Source: VMCP01 sp964408945
Lineage (GTDB): Bacteria > Bacteroidota > Bacteroidia > NS11-12g > UBA955
DNA: 64,000 nt
Reading direction: 5' to 3'
Assembly (NCBI GenBank): GCA_964408945.1
Contig: CAYPBJ010000004.1
Coordinates: 1 to 64,000 of the forward strand
Part shown: positions 8,897 to 17,933 of the stretch, one piece after another
How the letters are laid out: every line of letters starts with the position of its first letter
Numbering within the stretch: position 1 is the first letter of the stretch
The notes under the pieces: model-generated
Told to the model about the DNA's origin: nothing
The model's database searches: none
The model's input: only the letters and a program-made list of their open reading frames with translations
Translations under genes and position numbers: made by a program

Positions 8897-9964
8897 ATGA
8901 GAAACGAATCAAAACATTTCCTGCATACTTATTTAGACAATGTCTCTCCTACTGGATTTGAATACAGCGGACAAAAAATCTGGTTAGATTACCTAAAACC
9001 ATACGTTGATGAGCATTTTGTTGATGTTTATGGGACTGCTGTGGGTATTATCAATCCAGGAAAAGAATTCAAAGTTGTTTTAGAAGCGCATGCTGATGAA
9101 ATTAGTTGGTTTGTCAACCATATCACCGATGATGGATATATTTATGTAATTCGCAACGGAGGTAGTGATTTTCAAATCGCTCCAAGTATGCGTTGTAATA
9201 TTTATTGCGAGAATGGTGCTGTGGTTAAAGGTATTTTTGGATGGCCAGCAATTCATGTCAGACCTGATAAGAATCCTGAAACCAAACAAGATACCATCTT
9301 TATTGATGTAGGATGCAAAAACAAGGAGGAAGTAATTGCCTTGGGTATTCATATTGGAGCAGTTGCTGTATTCGAAGCCGGATCTGAATGGTTGAATAAT
9401 CAATTTTTAATTGGAAGAGCATTGGATAATCGAATTGGAGGATTTATGATTGCAGAAGTTGCTAGAACGATTAAAGAGAATAATATAGAACTTCCTTTTT
9501 CTTTATATATTGTAAACTCTGTTCAGGAAGAAATTGGATTACGTGGAGCTGAAATGATATCAAGAAGAATTAATCCAGATGTTGCTATAATTACCGATGT
9601 AACTCATGATACTCATTCTCCTCTTTATGATAAAAAGAAACAGGGAGATTGTAAATGTGGAAGAGGTCCAGTAGTCACCTACGGTCCTGCAGTGCAGAAT
9701 AACTTACTTCAATTTATCATTCAAGTAGCAAAAGATAACACCATTGATTTCCAAAGAAATGCAGTGAGTAGATCAACGGGCACAGATACTGATAGTTTTG
9801 CTTATTCGTCTACTGGAGTTGCTTCAGCTCTGATTTCGTTACCCTTGAAATATATGCATACTACTGTGGAAATGGTTCATCACGATGACATTCAAGGATG
9901 CATTGATTTGATGTATTATTCAGTGAAGGCTTTGAAAGCAGGTCAGCAATTTAATTATCTGTAA
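8897..9964 (+). CDS. M42-family metallo-aminopeptidase
   Basis: This 355-residue cytoplasmic dinuclear metal aminopeptidase belongs to the glutamyl aminopeptidase/endoglucanase M42 family, whose members usually form large tetrahedral assemblies that trim peptides. The visible metal-site motifs, in order, are EAHADE (first His ligand and catalytic Asp region), RALDNRIGG (bridging Asp), NSVQEEIGLRGA (Glu-Glu pair, catalytic base and ligand), TDVTHD (Asp) and TVEMVHHDD (last His). Length and motif order are those of an intact enzyme. The next gene begins 2 bp after its stop, so the two are likely co-transcribed. Confidence 0.9.
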   Translation: MRNESKHFLHTYLDNVSPTGFEYSGQKIWLDYLKPYVDEHFVDVYGTAVGIINPGKEFKVVLEAHADEISWFVNHITDDGYIYVIRNGGSDFQIAPSMRCNIYCENGAVVKGIFGWPAIHVRPDKNPETKQDTIFIDVGCKNKEEVIALGIHIGAVAVFEAGSEWLNNQFLIGRALDNRIGGFMIAEVARTIKENNIELPFSLYIVNSVQEEIGLRGAEMISRRINPDVAIITDVTHDTHSPLYDKKKQGDCKCGRGPVVTYGPAVQNNLLQFIIQVAKDNTIDFQRNAVSRSTGTDTDSFAYSSTGVASALISLPLKYMHTTVEMVHHDDIQGCIDLMYYSVKALKAGQQFNYL

Positions 9965-9966
9965 CT

Positions 9967-10869
9967 ATGTATCAACCGGAAATACCAAAAGCTCCATTAG
10001 GATTTAAAATATTGGTATTTCCATGGTTGTTTTTATTATCAAAGCTCCCATTTTGGATATTGTACCGAATTTCGGACTTGGTGTTTATTATCCTATTTCA
10101 TATTACCAAATACCGAAGAAAAGTTGTTTTGGAGAATTTACGAAATTCATTCCCTCAAAGGGAAGAAAAATTCATTCAGTCGGTAGAACGAAAATTTTAC
10201 AAGCATCTTTCTGATCTTTTTGTTGAAACGATAAAGGGTTATTCTATTACGGAAAAGCAAATGAAGAAAAGAATGATAAATGAAGATCAAGAAGTTTATT
10301 TAAACTATTATCGGAAAAATCAGAGTTTTATAGTGGTAATGAGTCATTGTGGTAATTGGGAATGGATATGTCTTATGTCGCAATTAACCTGCAAACAACA
10401 AGTATTCTGTACATATAAAACTTTAAGTTCTGATGGATTCAACTGGTTTATGTACCGAATTCGTTCAAAGTTTGGTGCCAAGCCCGTCAGTATGACCGAA
10501 ACTTTGAGAGCTTTTGCGAATAATAAAGATTCGGTTACTGTAACTGCTTTAATTGGCGACCAAAATCCTTCTGGCGTCAATCAAGTCTATTGGGCTGATT
10601 CATTTTTAAACCAAGAAACGGCCTTTTTAACTGGACCAGCTAAAATTTCCAAGAAGTTCAATTTGCCCATTGTTTATTTGGATAGTCGAAAACTTTCTCG
10701 AGGACATTACACGGCAAGATCACTTACCATTATTGATAATCCATCAGAATTGACGGAAGTTCAAATCAGTGAGAGAATTTCAAATCTTATTCAAAATGAG
10801 ATTCTAAATCAGCCTGAAATTTGGCTTTGGAGTCATAGACGGTGGAAACATAAAAGAATGGCAAAATAA
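9967..10869 (+). CDS. Lysophospholipid/lipid A acyltransferase (LpxL/HtrB family)
   Basis: This 300-residue inner-membrane acyltransferase has an N-terminal hydrophobic segment (residues ~15-45). The catalytic HX4E motif is present in MSHCGNWEW. The C-terminal WLWSHRRWK is typical of the family. Members transfer secondary acyl chains onto Kdo-lipid A; in Bacteroidota some paralogues act on other lipids, such as ornithine or glycine lipids, so the exact acceptor is not certain. It lies 2 bp after the M42 peptidase and is not linked to the lpxDCA cluster at 37 kb. Confidence 0.85.
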   Translation: MYQPEIPKAPLGFKILVFPWLFLLSKLPFWILYRISDLVFIILFHITKYRRKVVLENLRNSFPQREEKFIQSVERKFYKHLSDLFVETIKGYSITEKQMKKRMINEDQEVYLNYYRKNQSFIVVMSHCGNWEWICLMSQLTCKQQVFCTYKTLSSDGFNWFMYRIRSKFGAKPVSMTETLRAFANNKDSVTVTALIGDQNPSGVNQVYWADSFLNQETAFLTGPAKISKKFNLPIVYLDSRKLSRGHYTARSLTIIDNPSELTEVQISERISNLIQNEILNQPEIWLWSHRRWKHKRMAK

Positions 10870-10894
10870 TTACCGTAGAATTCTTGGTTTTTAT

Positions 10895-10902
10895 TAAATT
10901 TG
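10895..10902 (+). promoter_or_regulatory. -7 box upstream of the ArsR regulator
   Basis: TAAATTTG is an exact -7 match followed by GCA, with 16 nt to the ATG. No clear -33 element is visible. Confidence 0.45.
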
Positions 10903-10918
10903 CAATTAACGATAAATA

Positions 10919-11248
10919 ATGAAAAAGACAGACTCTTTCGCAGAATCAACTGAAAAGTTAGCCAGTTTATCAAAAGCTATTGGTCATCCTGCTCGAATTC
11001 AGATTTTATTGTTTCTGATGGAATCTGGCCCTTCTACGTGCCAAGATGTAGTAGATAAACTTCCGTACTCTCAAAGCACTGTATCAGGTCATTTACAAAA
11101 GCTCAAAGAAGATGGTTATATTAACCTTAAGTATCAAAAAACGTCTTCAATTTACACGATACAAAAAGATACCTTATTTGAATTGAATAAATTAATTCAG
11201 ACAGTATTTAAGTTGTTGCCCGATAAGCCTCAATTATCTTTATTTTAA
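10919..11248 (+). CDS. ArsR/SmtB-family winged-helix transcriptional regulator
   Basis: This 109-residue protein is a single winged-helix domain, with AIGHPARIQILLFLMESG leading into a recognition helix YSQSTVSGHLQKLKEDGYI, as in ArsR-type repressors. Only one Cys (in STCQDVV) is present, at the position often written as (S/T)CVCDL in metal sensors, so a classical alpha3 metal site is incomplete and the ligand is unknown. Its stop is 3 bp from the stop of the convergent DUF1015 gene. No obvious target operon is adjacent on the same strand. Confidence 0.85.
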   Translation: MKKTDSFAESTEKLASLSKAIGHPARIQILLFLMESGPSTCQDVVDKLPYSQSTVSGHLQKLKEDGYINLKYQKTSSIYTIQKDTLFELNKLIQTVFKLLPDKPQLSLF

Positions 11249-11251
11249 TTC

Positions 11252-12463
11252 TTATTTATAAGTTTCAACTATTAAACCTGTTAATAGTTTGGGCTCAATA
11301 AAAGTAGATTTGGGGGGCATAATTGACCCTTCATCAGCTACTGCCCTAATTTCAGCCATTGTATTTGAATGAAATAAGAAACCAATTTCGTGTTCGTTCA
11401 AATAGTCCATCATTTTTTTAATGGACATATCCCCTCTTTGAAATCGAATATTCACATCATTTGCCGTATTGGTGATATTGAAAGCAGGACCAAAAATCAG
11501 ACTCTCCGTAATTGCCACATCCAACTGATCAACTGCTTTTGTAGATTCTGGTTCAGGTAAATCGAAAATGAATGCTTGTTCCTTAGAGAAACAGCAAGCC
11601 TTCCGAAATGATACCACGCGATAATCAGATTTTTCATCTAAATCCAATTTAGTACAATGAAAACCTTGACTTTTCAAGAAGGACTGAAATTGATCATGTT
11701 TAACTTCGGTTTTTACAATTCTATAGAATGGTTTGATGAGTAAATCATCTTCATTCATAATCAAAGCCATGAATCCTTTTCCGGAATTATGTCCAAACTG
11801 GTCAATTAGAAATCTTGAAGAACCTGCTACCCGGTGATGTCCATCGGCAATATATAATGAATCAACATTTTGGAATTCACTTAGTACGGACTTTTGCAAT
11901 AATTCGTCTTGGATGACCCAAACTTTATGTAAATTGTCCATCTCATCTGTTACACTCAAATAAGGTGTAGACAGAATTACAACCTTCGCTAATTCATTTA
12001 ATTTCTGTGGCAATACCTGTGAAAGCAACACAGGTTCAGCCATAGAATTTAAAACTTGAATATGTTTAACCAATCTATCTTCTTTAGCCCGAATGGTATT
12101 TTCATGCCGTTTGACCTTTCCCTCTAAATAATCATCGCCATCTACACCAATGATCCATCCACCGAGGTTGGTGCCTGAATGATGAGTTTGTTGATAATAG
12201 TAAATAGAATTGCTAAATTCATTCAAATAACCAGAAGATTTTAAATGATTAAAATGTTGAACACTTGAATTGTAGAAGTCGTCAGACCCTGCAATTAAAT
12301 CTTTATCAATGAATTGAGGTTTTACTACACGCAGATAACTCAATTCAGACCTATTAGCTTTTTCAATTAATTCGTGCTCGGGTAACTTCCCAGATCCTAA
12401 ACTTACAATATCAGAAATCACTTCCTGTTTTGGAAGTAAAGTATTTATGGGAAAAACCTTCAT
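11252..12463 (-). CDS. DUF1015-family protein of the serine biosynthesis cluster
   Basis: This 403-residue member of the uncharacterised DUF1015 family starts with the family's MKVFPxxxLLP-like N-terminus. It contains the conserved ADGHHR motif at residues 206-211. That motif resembles the nucleotide/phosphate motif of ParB/Srx-fold serine kinases (SerK); the link to serine phosphorylation chemistry is my inference. It is the third gene of serC-serA-DUF1015, 8 bp after serA. The cluster has no recognisable serB phosphatase, which makes this the obvious unknown in the pathway. Confidence 0.8.
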   Translation of the reverse strand: MKVFPINTLLPKQEVISDIVSLGSGKLPEHELIEKANRSELSYLRVVKPQFIDKDLIAGSDDFYNSSVQHFNHLKSSGYLNEFSNSIYYYQQTHHSGTNLGGWIIGVDGDDYLEGKVKRHENTIRAKEDRLVKHIQVLNSMAEPVLLSQVLPQKLNELAKVVILSTPYLSVTDEMDNLHKVWVIQDELLQKSVLSEFQNVDSLYIADGHHRVAGSSRFLIDQFGHNSGKGFMALIMNEDDLLIKPFYRIVKTEVKHDQFQSFLKSQGFHCTKLDLDEKSDYRVVSFRKACCFSKEQAFIFDLPEPESTKAVDQLDVAITESLIFGPAFNITNTANDVNIRFQRGDMSIKKMMDYLNEHEIGFLFHSNTMAEIRAVADEGSIMPPKSTFIEPKLLTGLIVETYK

Positions 12464-12471
12464 TTAAAAAT

Positions 12472-13425
12472 CTACTTTAAGTGTTGAACTATTTTCTCCG
12501 CCAATTCTATACCAACACGCATCTGAGCTTCGGAAGTACTTGCACCTATATGAGGACTCAAAGAAGCATTATTAAGAGATAAAATTGTATCATTTGTAGG
12601 AGGTTCGTTTTCAAATACATCCACTCCAGCAAAAGAAATTTTACCTTCATTCATGGCACGCGCGAGGGCAATTTCATTGACAACTCCTCCCCTTGCACAA
12701 TTGATTAAAACGGCGCCCTGCTTCATTTTACTGATTTCAGTTTCACCAATAGATTCTGCACTACCTGGAGTATGTACGGTTAAAATATCACTTTGACTTA
12801 AAACAGTATCTAAGTCCTGTCCTTTCAAGGTAATTTGGAAGTTTTTCACTTGATATTCAGGATGTAAATTAACCACAATATCAAATGATCTGCCCTTGTA
12901 ATCATAAACCAGAACCTTCATTCCAAGGCCAATAGCCATTTTTGCGACTTCTTGCCCAATTCTTCCAAATCCAATGATACCTATGCTTTTGCCGGTTAAT
13001 TCAAATCCGTCGGAAGCTATCTTTTTGAGGGATTTAAATTCTTCTTTACCGAATTCAGGCATTCTTCTATTGCTAAGATGTAAAAATCTTGAAACTGAAA
13101 ATGCATGTGCAAAAACCAATTCGGCAACACTTCTAGAAGATGCATTTGGGGTATTCAATACTGGGATACCTGCTAAACCTGCTGATTTAAGATCAATGTT
13201 ATCTAATCCGACTCCTGCTCTGGCAATAACTTTTAGATTACTCCCTGCTTTAATGACTTCGGCAGTAACTTTCGTTGCACTTCTTACAATTAAAACATCG
13301 TAATTACTTATTTTATCGCAAAGTTCCGATTGTGGTATTGATTGAGTATCAACCTCAAATCCTGCATTTTCAAGAATGGATTTTCCAGCAGCGTCTATAC
13401 CGTCATTCGCTAAAATTCTCATCAT
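12472..13425 (-). CDS. serA: D-3-phosphoglycerate dehydrogenase, short form
   Basis: SerA catalyses the first step of serine synthesis, oxidising 3-phosphoglycerate to 3-phosphohydroxypyruvate with NAD. The 317-residue protein has the Rossmann motif GIIGFGRIGQ and the catalytic triad region: Arg in NCARGGVVNE, Glu in VFENEPP and His in SPHIGASTSEAQ. It ends straight after the catalytic core, so the C-terminal ACT domain that gives serine feedback in longer SerA proteins is absent. Its start ATG shares one base with the serC stop (TAATG), indicating translational coupling. Confidence 0.92.
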   Translation of the reverse strand: MMRILANDGIDAAGKSILENAGFEVDTQSIPQSELCDKISNYDVLIVRSATKVTAEVIKAGSNLKVIARAGVGLDNIDLKSAGLAGIPVLNTPNASSRSVAELVFAHAFSVSRFLHLSNRRMPEFGKEEFKSLKKIASDGFELTGKSIGIIGFGRIGQEVAKMAIGLGMKVLVYDYKGRSFDIVVNLHPEYQVKNFQITLKGQDLDTVLSQSDILTVHTPGSAESIGETEISKMKQGAVLINCARGGVVNEIALARAMNEGKISFAGVDVFENEPPTNDTILSLNNASLSPHIGASTSEAQMRVGIELAEKIVQHLK

Positions 13426-14501
13426 TACTTGTTGAAATTATTCATTACATCTACCAAAGCTTGAACACTTTCTACGGGTAAAGCATTGTATAAAGATGCT
13501 CTATAACCACCTACACTTCTATGTCCTTTGATACCTGAAATTCCGTTTTCTTTACAAGCATTTTCAAATTTTTCCTCTAATTCTATAAATTCAGGCTTAA
13601 ATATGAAACACACATTCATTTTACTTCTACTTTTCACTTCTGCGGTTCCTTGAAAGTATTCACTATTGTCAATCGCAGAATACAACAAATCAGCTTTTTC
13701 AGTATTGCGTTTTTCCATACCTTGAACACCCCCCATTTGTTTAACCCATTCAAGATTGTATTTAGAAACTAAAATTGGGAAAACAGGAGGAGTATTATAC
13801 ATACTGCCATTTTTTGCATGTGTCTGATACTTAAGCATAGTGGGCACATGTCGATCTGACATTCTATCGTACATTGATTTTTTAATGATTACCAAAGTAA
13901 CACCAGCAGGACCTAAATTCTTTTGTGCACCTGCGTAAATAAGATCAAATTTACTAACATCAACTGGACGAGAGAATATATCTGAACTCATATCACAAAT
14001 TAAAGGAATATCCGAATTTGGAAATTCTTGGATTTGCGTTCCGTAAATGGTGTTGTTTGAAGTGCAATGGAAATAATCGTCAGTATTATTTATGGAATAA
14101 TCTGTTGGAACAAAGTTGAAGTTATTTTTTTCGCTACTCGCTACAACATTTACATTTCCGAAATGAACAGCTTCTTCAATAGCTTTCGTTGCCCATGTAC
14201 CCGTGTTTGTGTAAGAGGCAGAAGATTTTAGGAAGTTCATAGGAATTTGGAAAAATTGAGTTGAAGCACCACCTTGAAGAAAGAGAATATCATAATCTTC
14301 AGGAACGGATAAAATTTCACGAATTAAATTTCTTGATTCATCCATAACCGCTTCAAATTGCTGGCTGCGATGGGATATTTCCAAAATGTTTAATCCAGTG
14401 TTTGCGAAATTTACTAGATCTTCTCTGCTTTTTTCAATGGCATATTGCGATAAAATTGAGGGGCCTGCAGAAAAATTGTGAATCTTTTTGGTGTTGCTCA
14501 T
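13425..14501 (-). CDS. serC: Phosphoserine aminotransferase
   Basis: This PLP enzyme converts 3-phosphohydroxypyruvate plus glutamate to O-phosphoserine, and it also acts in pyridoxal phosphate synthesis in some bacteria. The 358-residue protein has the class V hallmarks: HNFSAGPSILS at the N-terminus, the PLP-binding region CDMSSDIFSRPVDV, and the Schiff-base lysine in YAGAQKNLGPAG. The C-terminal GHRSVGGYRASLYNALP is the substrate-binding signature. It is the first gene of serC-serA-DUF1015 and divergent from the gene at 14546. Confidence 0.95.
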   Translation of the reverse strand: MSNTKKIHNFSAGPSILSQYAIEKSREDLVNFANTGLNILEISHRSQQFEAVMDESRNLIREILSVPEDYDILFLQGGASTQFFQIPMNFLKSSASYTNTGTWATKAIEEAVHFGNVNVVASSEKNNFNFVPTDYSINNTDDYFHCTSNNTIYGTQIQEFPNSDIPLICDMSSDIFSRPVDVSKFDLIYAGAQKNLGPAGVTLVIIKKSMYDRMSDRHVPTMLKYQTHAKNGSMYNTPPVFPILVSKYNLEWVKQMGGVQGMEKRNTEKADLLYSAIDNSEYFQGTAEVKSRSKMNVCFIFKPEFIELEEKFENACKENGISGIKGHRSVGGYRASLYNALPVESVQALVDVMNNFNK

Positions 14502-14545
14502 AAACTACTACAATTTTACGTGTATAATTGCGTGATTACAAGAAA

Positions 14546-15130
14546 ATGCAGTGTTTGTTTCGGATATTTTCAATGATAGTTTTGCTATTTAATTGTTCTT
14601 CAGGCTTTTCCCAATACGAAGGTTTAGATAGCAATCGAAGGCAAATCAAAGAAATCAAAAAGGAAAATGAAGTGCCTTTTGCAGATGAGATAGTAGCTTA
14701 CAGGTATAAAGATCTTCAATATAACGGTGCAGATGTAACCGCTTATGGATATGGTGGAGTTTATTCTCTTGAATTATCGCCTTATACTGGGTTGCATTTT
14801 AACAATAAAATTTTTGTAGCCGTTGGACTATCAGGTGGATTTTTTCAAAGCGATTTAAGGGGAATAGCCACTTTCAACGGTGCTGCCTTTGGATTTGTAA
14901 GAGTACCTATTAATTCTATTTTCTTACATGCAGAATATAGATATCAAAACTCCTTGGTTGAGATTGCTCCAAACAATAGAGAAACATTTGGAGCTGGAAT
15001 TTTTGGGATTGGTTATGCTGATGGTTCAGAAATTAACTCCTACTTTTTAGTAGGTTTTGCAACCAATCCCAAATTTGCATATACCTCTTCTTTGGGAAGT
15101 ATAATTTATCGGTTTGGTTTTCGGTTTTAG
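14546..15130 (+). CDS. Small secreted, probably outer-membrane beta-barrel protein of unknown function
   Basis: I place the start at ATG 14546 (194 residues). The frame is open to a TTG at 14528, but that TTG overlaps a TATAATTG -7-like box. A signal peptide is visible (hydrophobic SMIVLLFNCSSGFSQ). A charged linker follows, then alternating aromatic/glycine beta-strand segments ending in YRFGFRF, the terminal aromatic typical of outer-membrane barrels. No family is recognised. It converges on nuoN with a 4-bp overlap of the stop codons. Confidence 0.65.
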   Translation: MQCLFRIFSMIVLLFNCSSGFSQYEGLDSNRRQIKEIKKENEVPFADEIVAYRYKDLQYNGADVTAYGYGGVYSLELSPYTGLHFNNKIFVAVGLSGGFFQSDLRGIATFNGAAFGFVRVPINSIFLHAEYRYQNSLVEIAPNNRETFGAGIFGIGYADGSEINSYFLVGFATNPKFAYTSSLGSIIYRFGFRF

Positions 15131-16515
15131 AAAATTCTCTCTGTGATTATTGGTAAAAGTCCCAATGTAATAATTAACAGCATTCCAGTTATCAAACAGA
15201 TTTGAGTATACAGCCCGTCATTTGAAACTTGTTTAACATCAACTTCATTTGATTCTGCGAGAGCATATCTGAATGGTTTAAAGTAATAGGCAATACTGAT
15301 TGCCGATCCCAATAAAGCCAAATAAACTGAATAATGGTTTTGTGAAAACGCTGCTGAAAATAATTGGTATTTTGCCACAAACCCAATGGTTGAAGGCACA
15401 CCTGCAATAGAAAGTGTTCCAATGACTAATGCTGCAAGATCAATTTTGTTATTTCTAATGTTTTTGTACATTTCGAATGACTTTTCACCGTCAGCAGAGT
15501 ACTTATCCATAAGATAAAATAATATGATGGTTCCTAAGCCATAACTCAATAAATAAGTTCCAAGTATCGAAAGATTCTCCTCCATTGGTATGATTAAAAA
15601 CAGCAGTAAATAGCCTGCGTGAGAGATACTTGAGTAAGCGAGGGTTCTTTTCACGGTTTTTTGTACCAACGCAGCAATGTTTCCAGCCAACACGGTTAAT
15701 ATACTTAATGGCACAATCCACTGATTGACCCAAGTTTGCATGGGTGAAAATGTATATATTAACTGTGCAAATGCAACAAAACCTGCAACTTTTACAATAA
15801 CTGCCATAAAAGTTGCTACACGATTTGGACTACCTTCGTATACATCTGGGCTCCAAAAATGAAAAGGAACAGCTGACACTTTAAATAACAAACCTACCGA
15901 CATAAGAATAACTCCAGCCTTAAGAAGTACGGGGAATTCACCAAAATGTGCGGCAAATGAAAGTTTCATTTGAATTTCGGAAAGAACCAATGTTCCAGAA
16001 CCTCCATAGGTATAAGCCGCTCCAAGTAGAAAGACAGCTGTTGAAAAAGCACCCATTAAAAAGTATTTCATAGCCGCTTCGTTCCCGTAAATATCCTCTT
16101 TTTCACTACCTGCCAATACGAAAAGTGGTATTGAAAGTACTTCCAATCCCAAGAAAAGCATAACAAGATGTTGAGACCCAACCATCATCATTGCGCCGGT
16201 TAATGCAAATGCAAACAATCCGAGAACGTCTGCACCCTTCTTTTGAGATGAAGGCAATAATGACAGAATTAAAAATCCAAAGAAAGAAAGAATAGAAACA
16301 ATGCTTGATTTAAAAGCATTGAAACTCAACATATGTGAAGGTACCCATTTGAAAAGATTGGAAAAATCAATCCAACCTTGACTTTCAGCCCCAGACAATA
16401 CAGCTGACAATAACATGAAAAATCTAAGAATCCAAAGACTCTTTGATTCGTCTTTATTTAATCCTAAGAAAAGTGTAACAACACCTCCTAAAAATACCAA
16501 GGCGATTCCAATCAT
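15127..16515 (-). CDS. nuoN: NADH-quinone oxidoreductase subunit N
   Basis: NuoN is an antiporter-like membrane subunit of complex I with about 14 transmembrane helices (462 residues), contributing one proton channel. The family's core VSAVPFHFWSPDVYEGSPN stretch is present, along with the Lys-bearing helices around it and YSSISHAGYLLLF. It is the last gene of nuoI-N and overlaps nuoM by 4 bp. Its 3' end overlaps the convergent gene at 14546 by 4 bp. No terminator is visible. Confidence 0.95.
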   Translation of the reverse strand: MIGIALVFLGGVVTLFLGLNKDESKSLWILRFFMLLSAVLSGAESQGWIDFSNLFKWVPSHMLSFNAFKSSIVSILSFFGFLILSLLPSSQKKGADVLGLFAFALTGAMMMVGSQHLVMLFLGLEVLSIPLFVLAGSEKEDIYGNEAAMKYFLMGAFSTAVFLLGAAYTYGGSGTLVLSEIQMKLSFAAHFGEFPVLLKAGVILMSVGLLFKVSAVPFHFWSPDVYEGSPNRVATFMAVIVKVAGFVAFAQLIYTFSPMQTWVNQWIVPLSILTVLAGNIAALVQKTVKRTLAYSSISHAGYLLLFLIIPMEENLSILGTYLLSYGLGTIILFYLMDKYSADGEKSFEMYKNIRNNKIDLAALVIGTLSIAGVPSTIGFVAKYQLFSAAFSQNHYSVYLALLGSAISIAYYFKPFRYALAESNEVDVKQVSNDGLYTQICLITGMLLIITLGLLPIITERIF

Positions 16516-17933
16516 GATAATACTCCTTTCGCGTTAGAAATTTCTAACATTAACTTTTCTACAGACAAGGTGAAGATTTCTAATATAACTTGTGGGAACA
16601 AACCGATAAACAACACAGAAAATGCGACAATTATTAAGGGCAAATAATCAACAAATGAAACTTCTGACATAGCAATTTCATTTGAACCCAATGCTGATTT
16701 TTGAAATATTCTTAACATGTAAACGGCACAAAGAATGATGGTTAATCCCGAGAGAACACCATGGATTGAACTGTATTTGAATACACTATTTAATAACATG
16801 AATTCACCTGGGAACCCGCTCGTTAACGGCGCTGCTGCCGTACCAATAACAATGATAAAAAACAACACCGTAAAGAACTTATACTTGGATGCTATCCCAC
16901 CTAGTTCAGATAAATTTCGAGTATTTGTATTTTTTTGTATGATATCAATGATTAAGAACATTCCAACCACATTCAAGCCGTGAACCAACATCTGTAAAAG
17001 ACCGCCATTGAAACCAGATGAGTTTAATGTAAAGAAACCTGCTGCAATTAGTCCTACGTGAGATAATGAGCTGTAGGCAGTTATCCGTTTCATATCATCT
17101 TGACGAATGGCGATTATTCCACCATAAATAATCCCAACAACAGCTAGAGACATTACTATTGGCTGATAAAAGTCAATACTTTCAGCTGCTAACGGCATAT
17201 ACCAACGGATTAATCCATATAATCCCATCTTCAGCATAATACCTGAAAGCAACATGCTTCCTTGAGCGGGTGCGTTAGTGTAAGTATCTGCTTGCCATAA
17301 ATGGAATGGAAATATTGGGATTTTAACTGCAAAAGCTAATAATAAACCACCTCCAATGATCAGTGATTGTGTATGACTTAATTGCGTATTTAAAAGATCA
17401 GCGTATGCAAAACTTCCACCAGAAAGTGAAGCTAAATAGATCAACGAAGCCAACATGGCTAAAGAGCCAATAAAGGTGTAAATGAAGAATCTCATAGTAG
17501 TTACAAAATTGTCTTTCTCTGAGAATTGAAGCGTTATGAAGTAAATTGGAATCATGGCAAGTTCCCAAAAAAGATAGAATATTAAACCATCTTGTGCCAT
17601 GAACACACCATTCAATCCTGCTTGCATTAAAAATGCCCAGGCAATGAGTTTTTGATTTTGATCTTTAACAGATAGGACAATAATGGGGAATAATAGCTGA
17701 GTTAAAAACAACATAAACCAGGTGATTTGATCAATAACCATGGTGAAACGAACTGATTCACCTAGCCAAGGTTGATCAAATACAACTAAACCATCAGGAA
17801 ATGAACCCTGATTGTATTTTGTCAATAAAACCACCAAGCTAATAAGACTTAGACCAGATGCAATCCATCTAGATTTAATTGGTAAAAATGCCCAAACTAA
17901 TGAAGCAATTATGGGTATAAGTATGAATTCCAC
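16512..17933 (-). CDS. nuoM: NADH-quinone oxidoreductase subunit M
   Basis: NuoM is an antiporter-like proton-translocating subunit with about 14 helices (473 residues). The ELAMIPIYF helix carries the key Glu. The VKIPIFPFHLWQADTYTNAP segment carries the channel Lys and His, and ITAYSSLSHVGL is the second conserved segment. It shares one base with nuoL (TAATG) and overlaps nuoN by 4 bp, so the membrane-arm genes are translationally coupled. Confidence 0.95.
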   Translation of the reverse strand: MEFILIPIIASLVWAFLPIKSRWIASGLSLISLVVLLTKYNQGSFPDGLVVFDQPWLGESVRFTMVIDQITWFMLFLTQLLFPIIVLSVKDQNQKLIAWAFLMQAGLNGVFMAQDGLIFYLFWELAMIPIYFITLQFSEKDNFVTTMRFFIYTFIGSLAMLASLIYLASLSGGSFAYADLLNTQLSHTQSLIIGGGLLLAFAVKIPIFPFHLWQADTYTNAPAQGSMLLSGIMLKMGLYGLIRWYMPLAAESIDFYQPIVMSLAVVGIIYGGIIAIRQDDMKRITAYSSLSHVGLIAAGFFTLNSSGFNGGLLQMLVHGLNVVGMFLIIDIIQKNTNTRNLSELGGIASKYKFFTVLFFIIVIGTAAAPLTSGFPGEFMLLNSVFKYSSIHGVLSGLTIILCAVYMLRIFQKSALGSNEIAMSEVSFVDYLPLIIVAFSVLFIGLFPQVILEIFTLSVEKLMLEISNAKGVLS

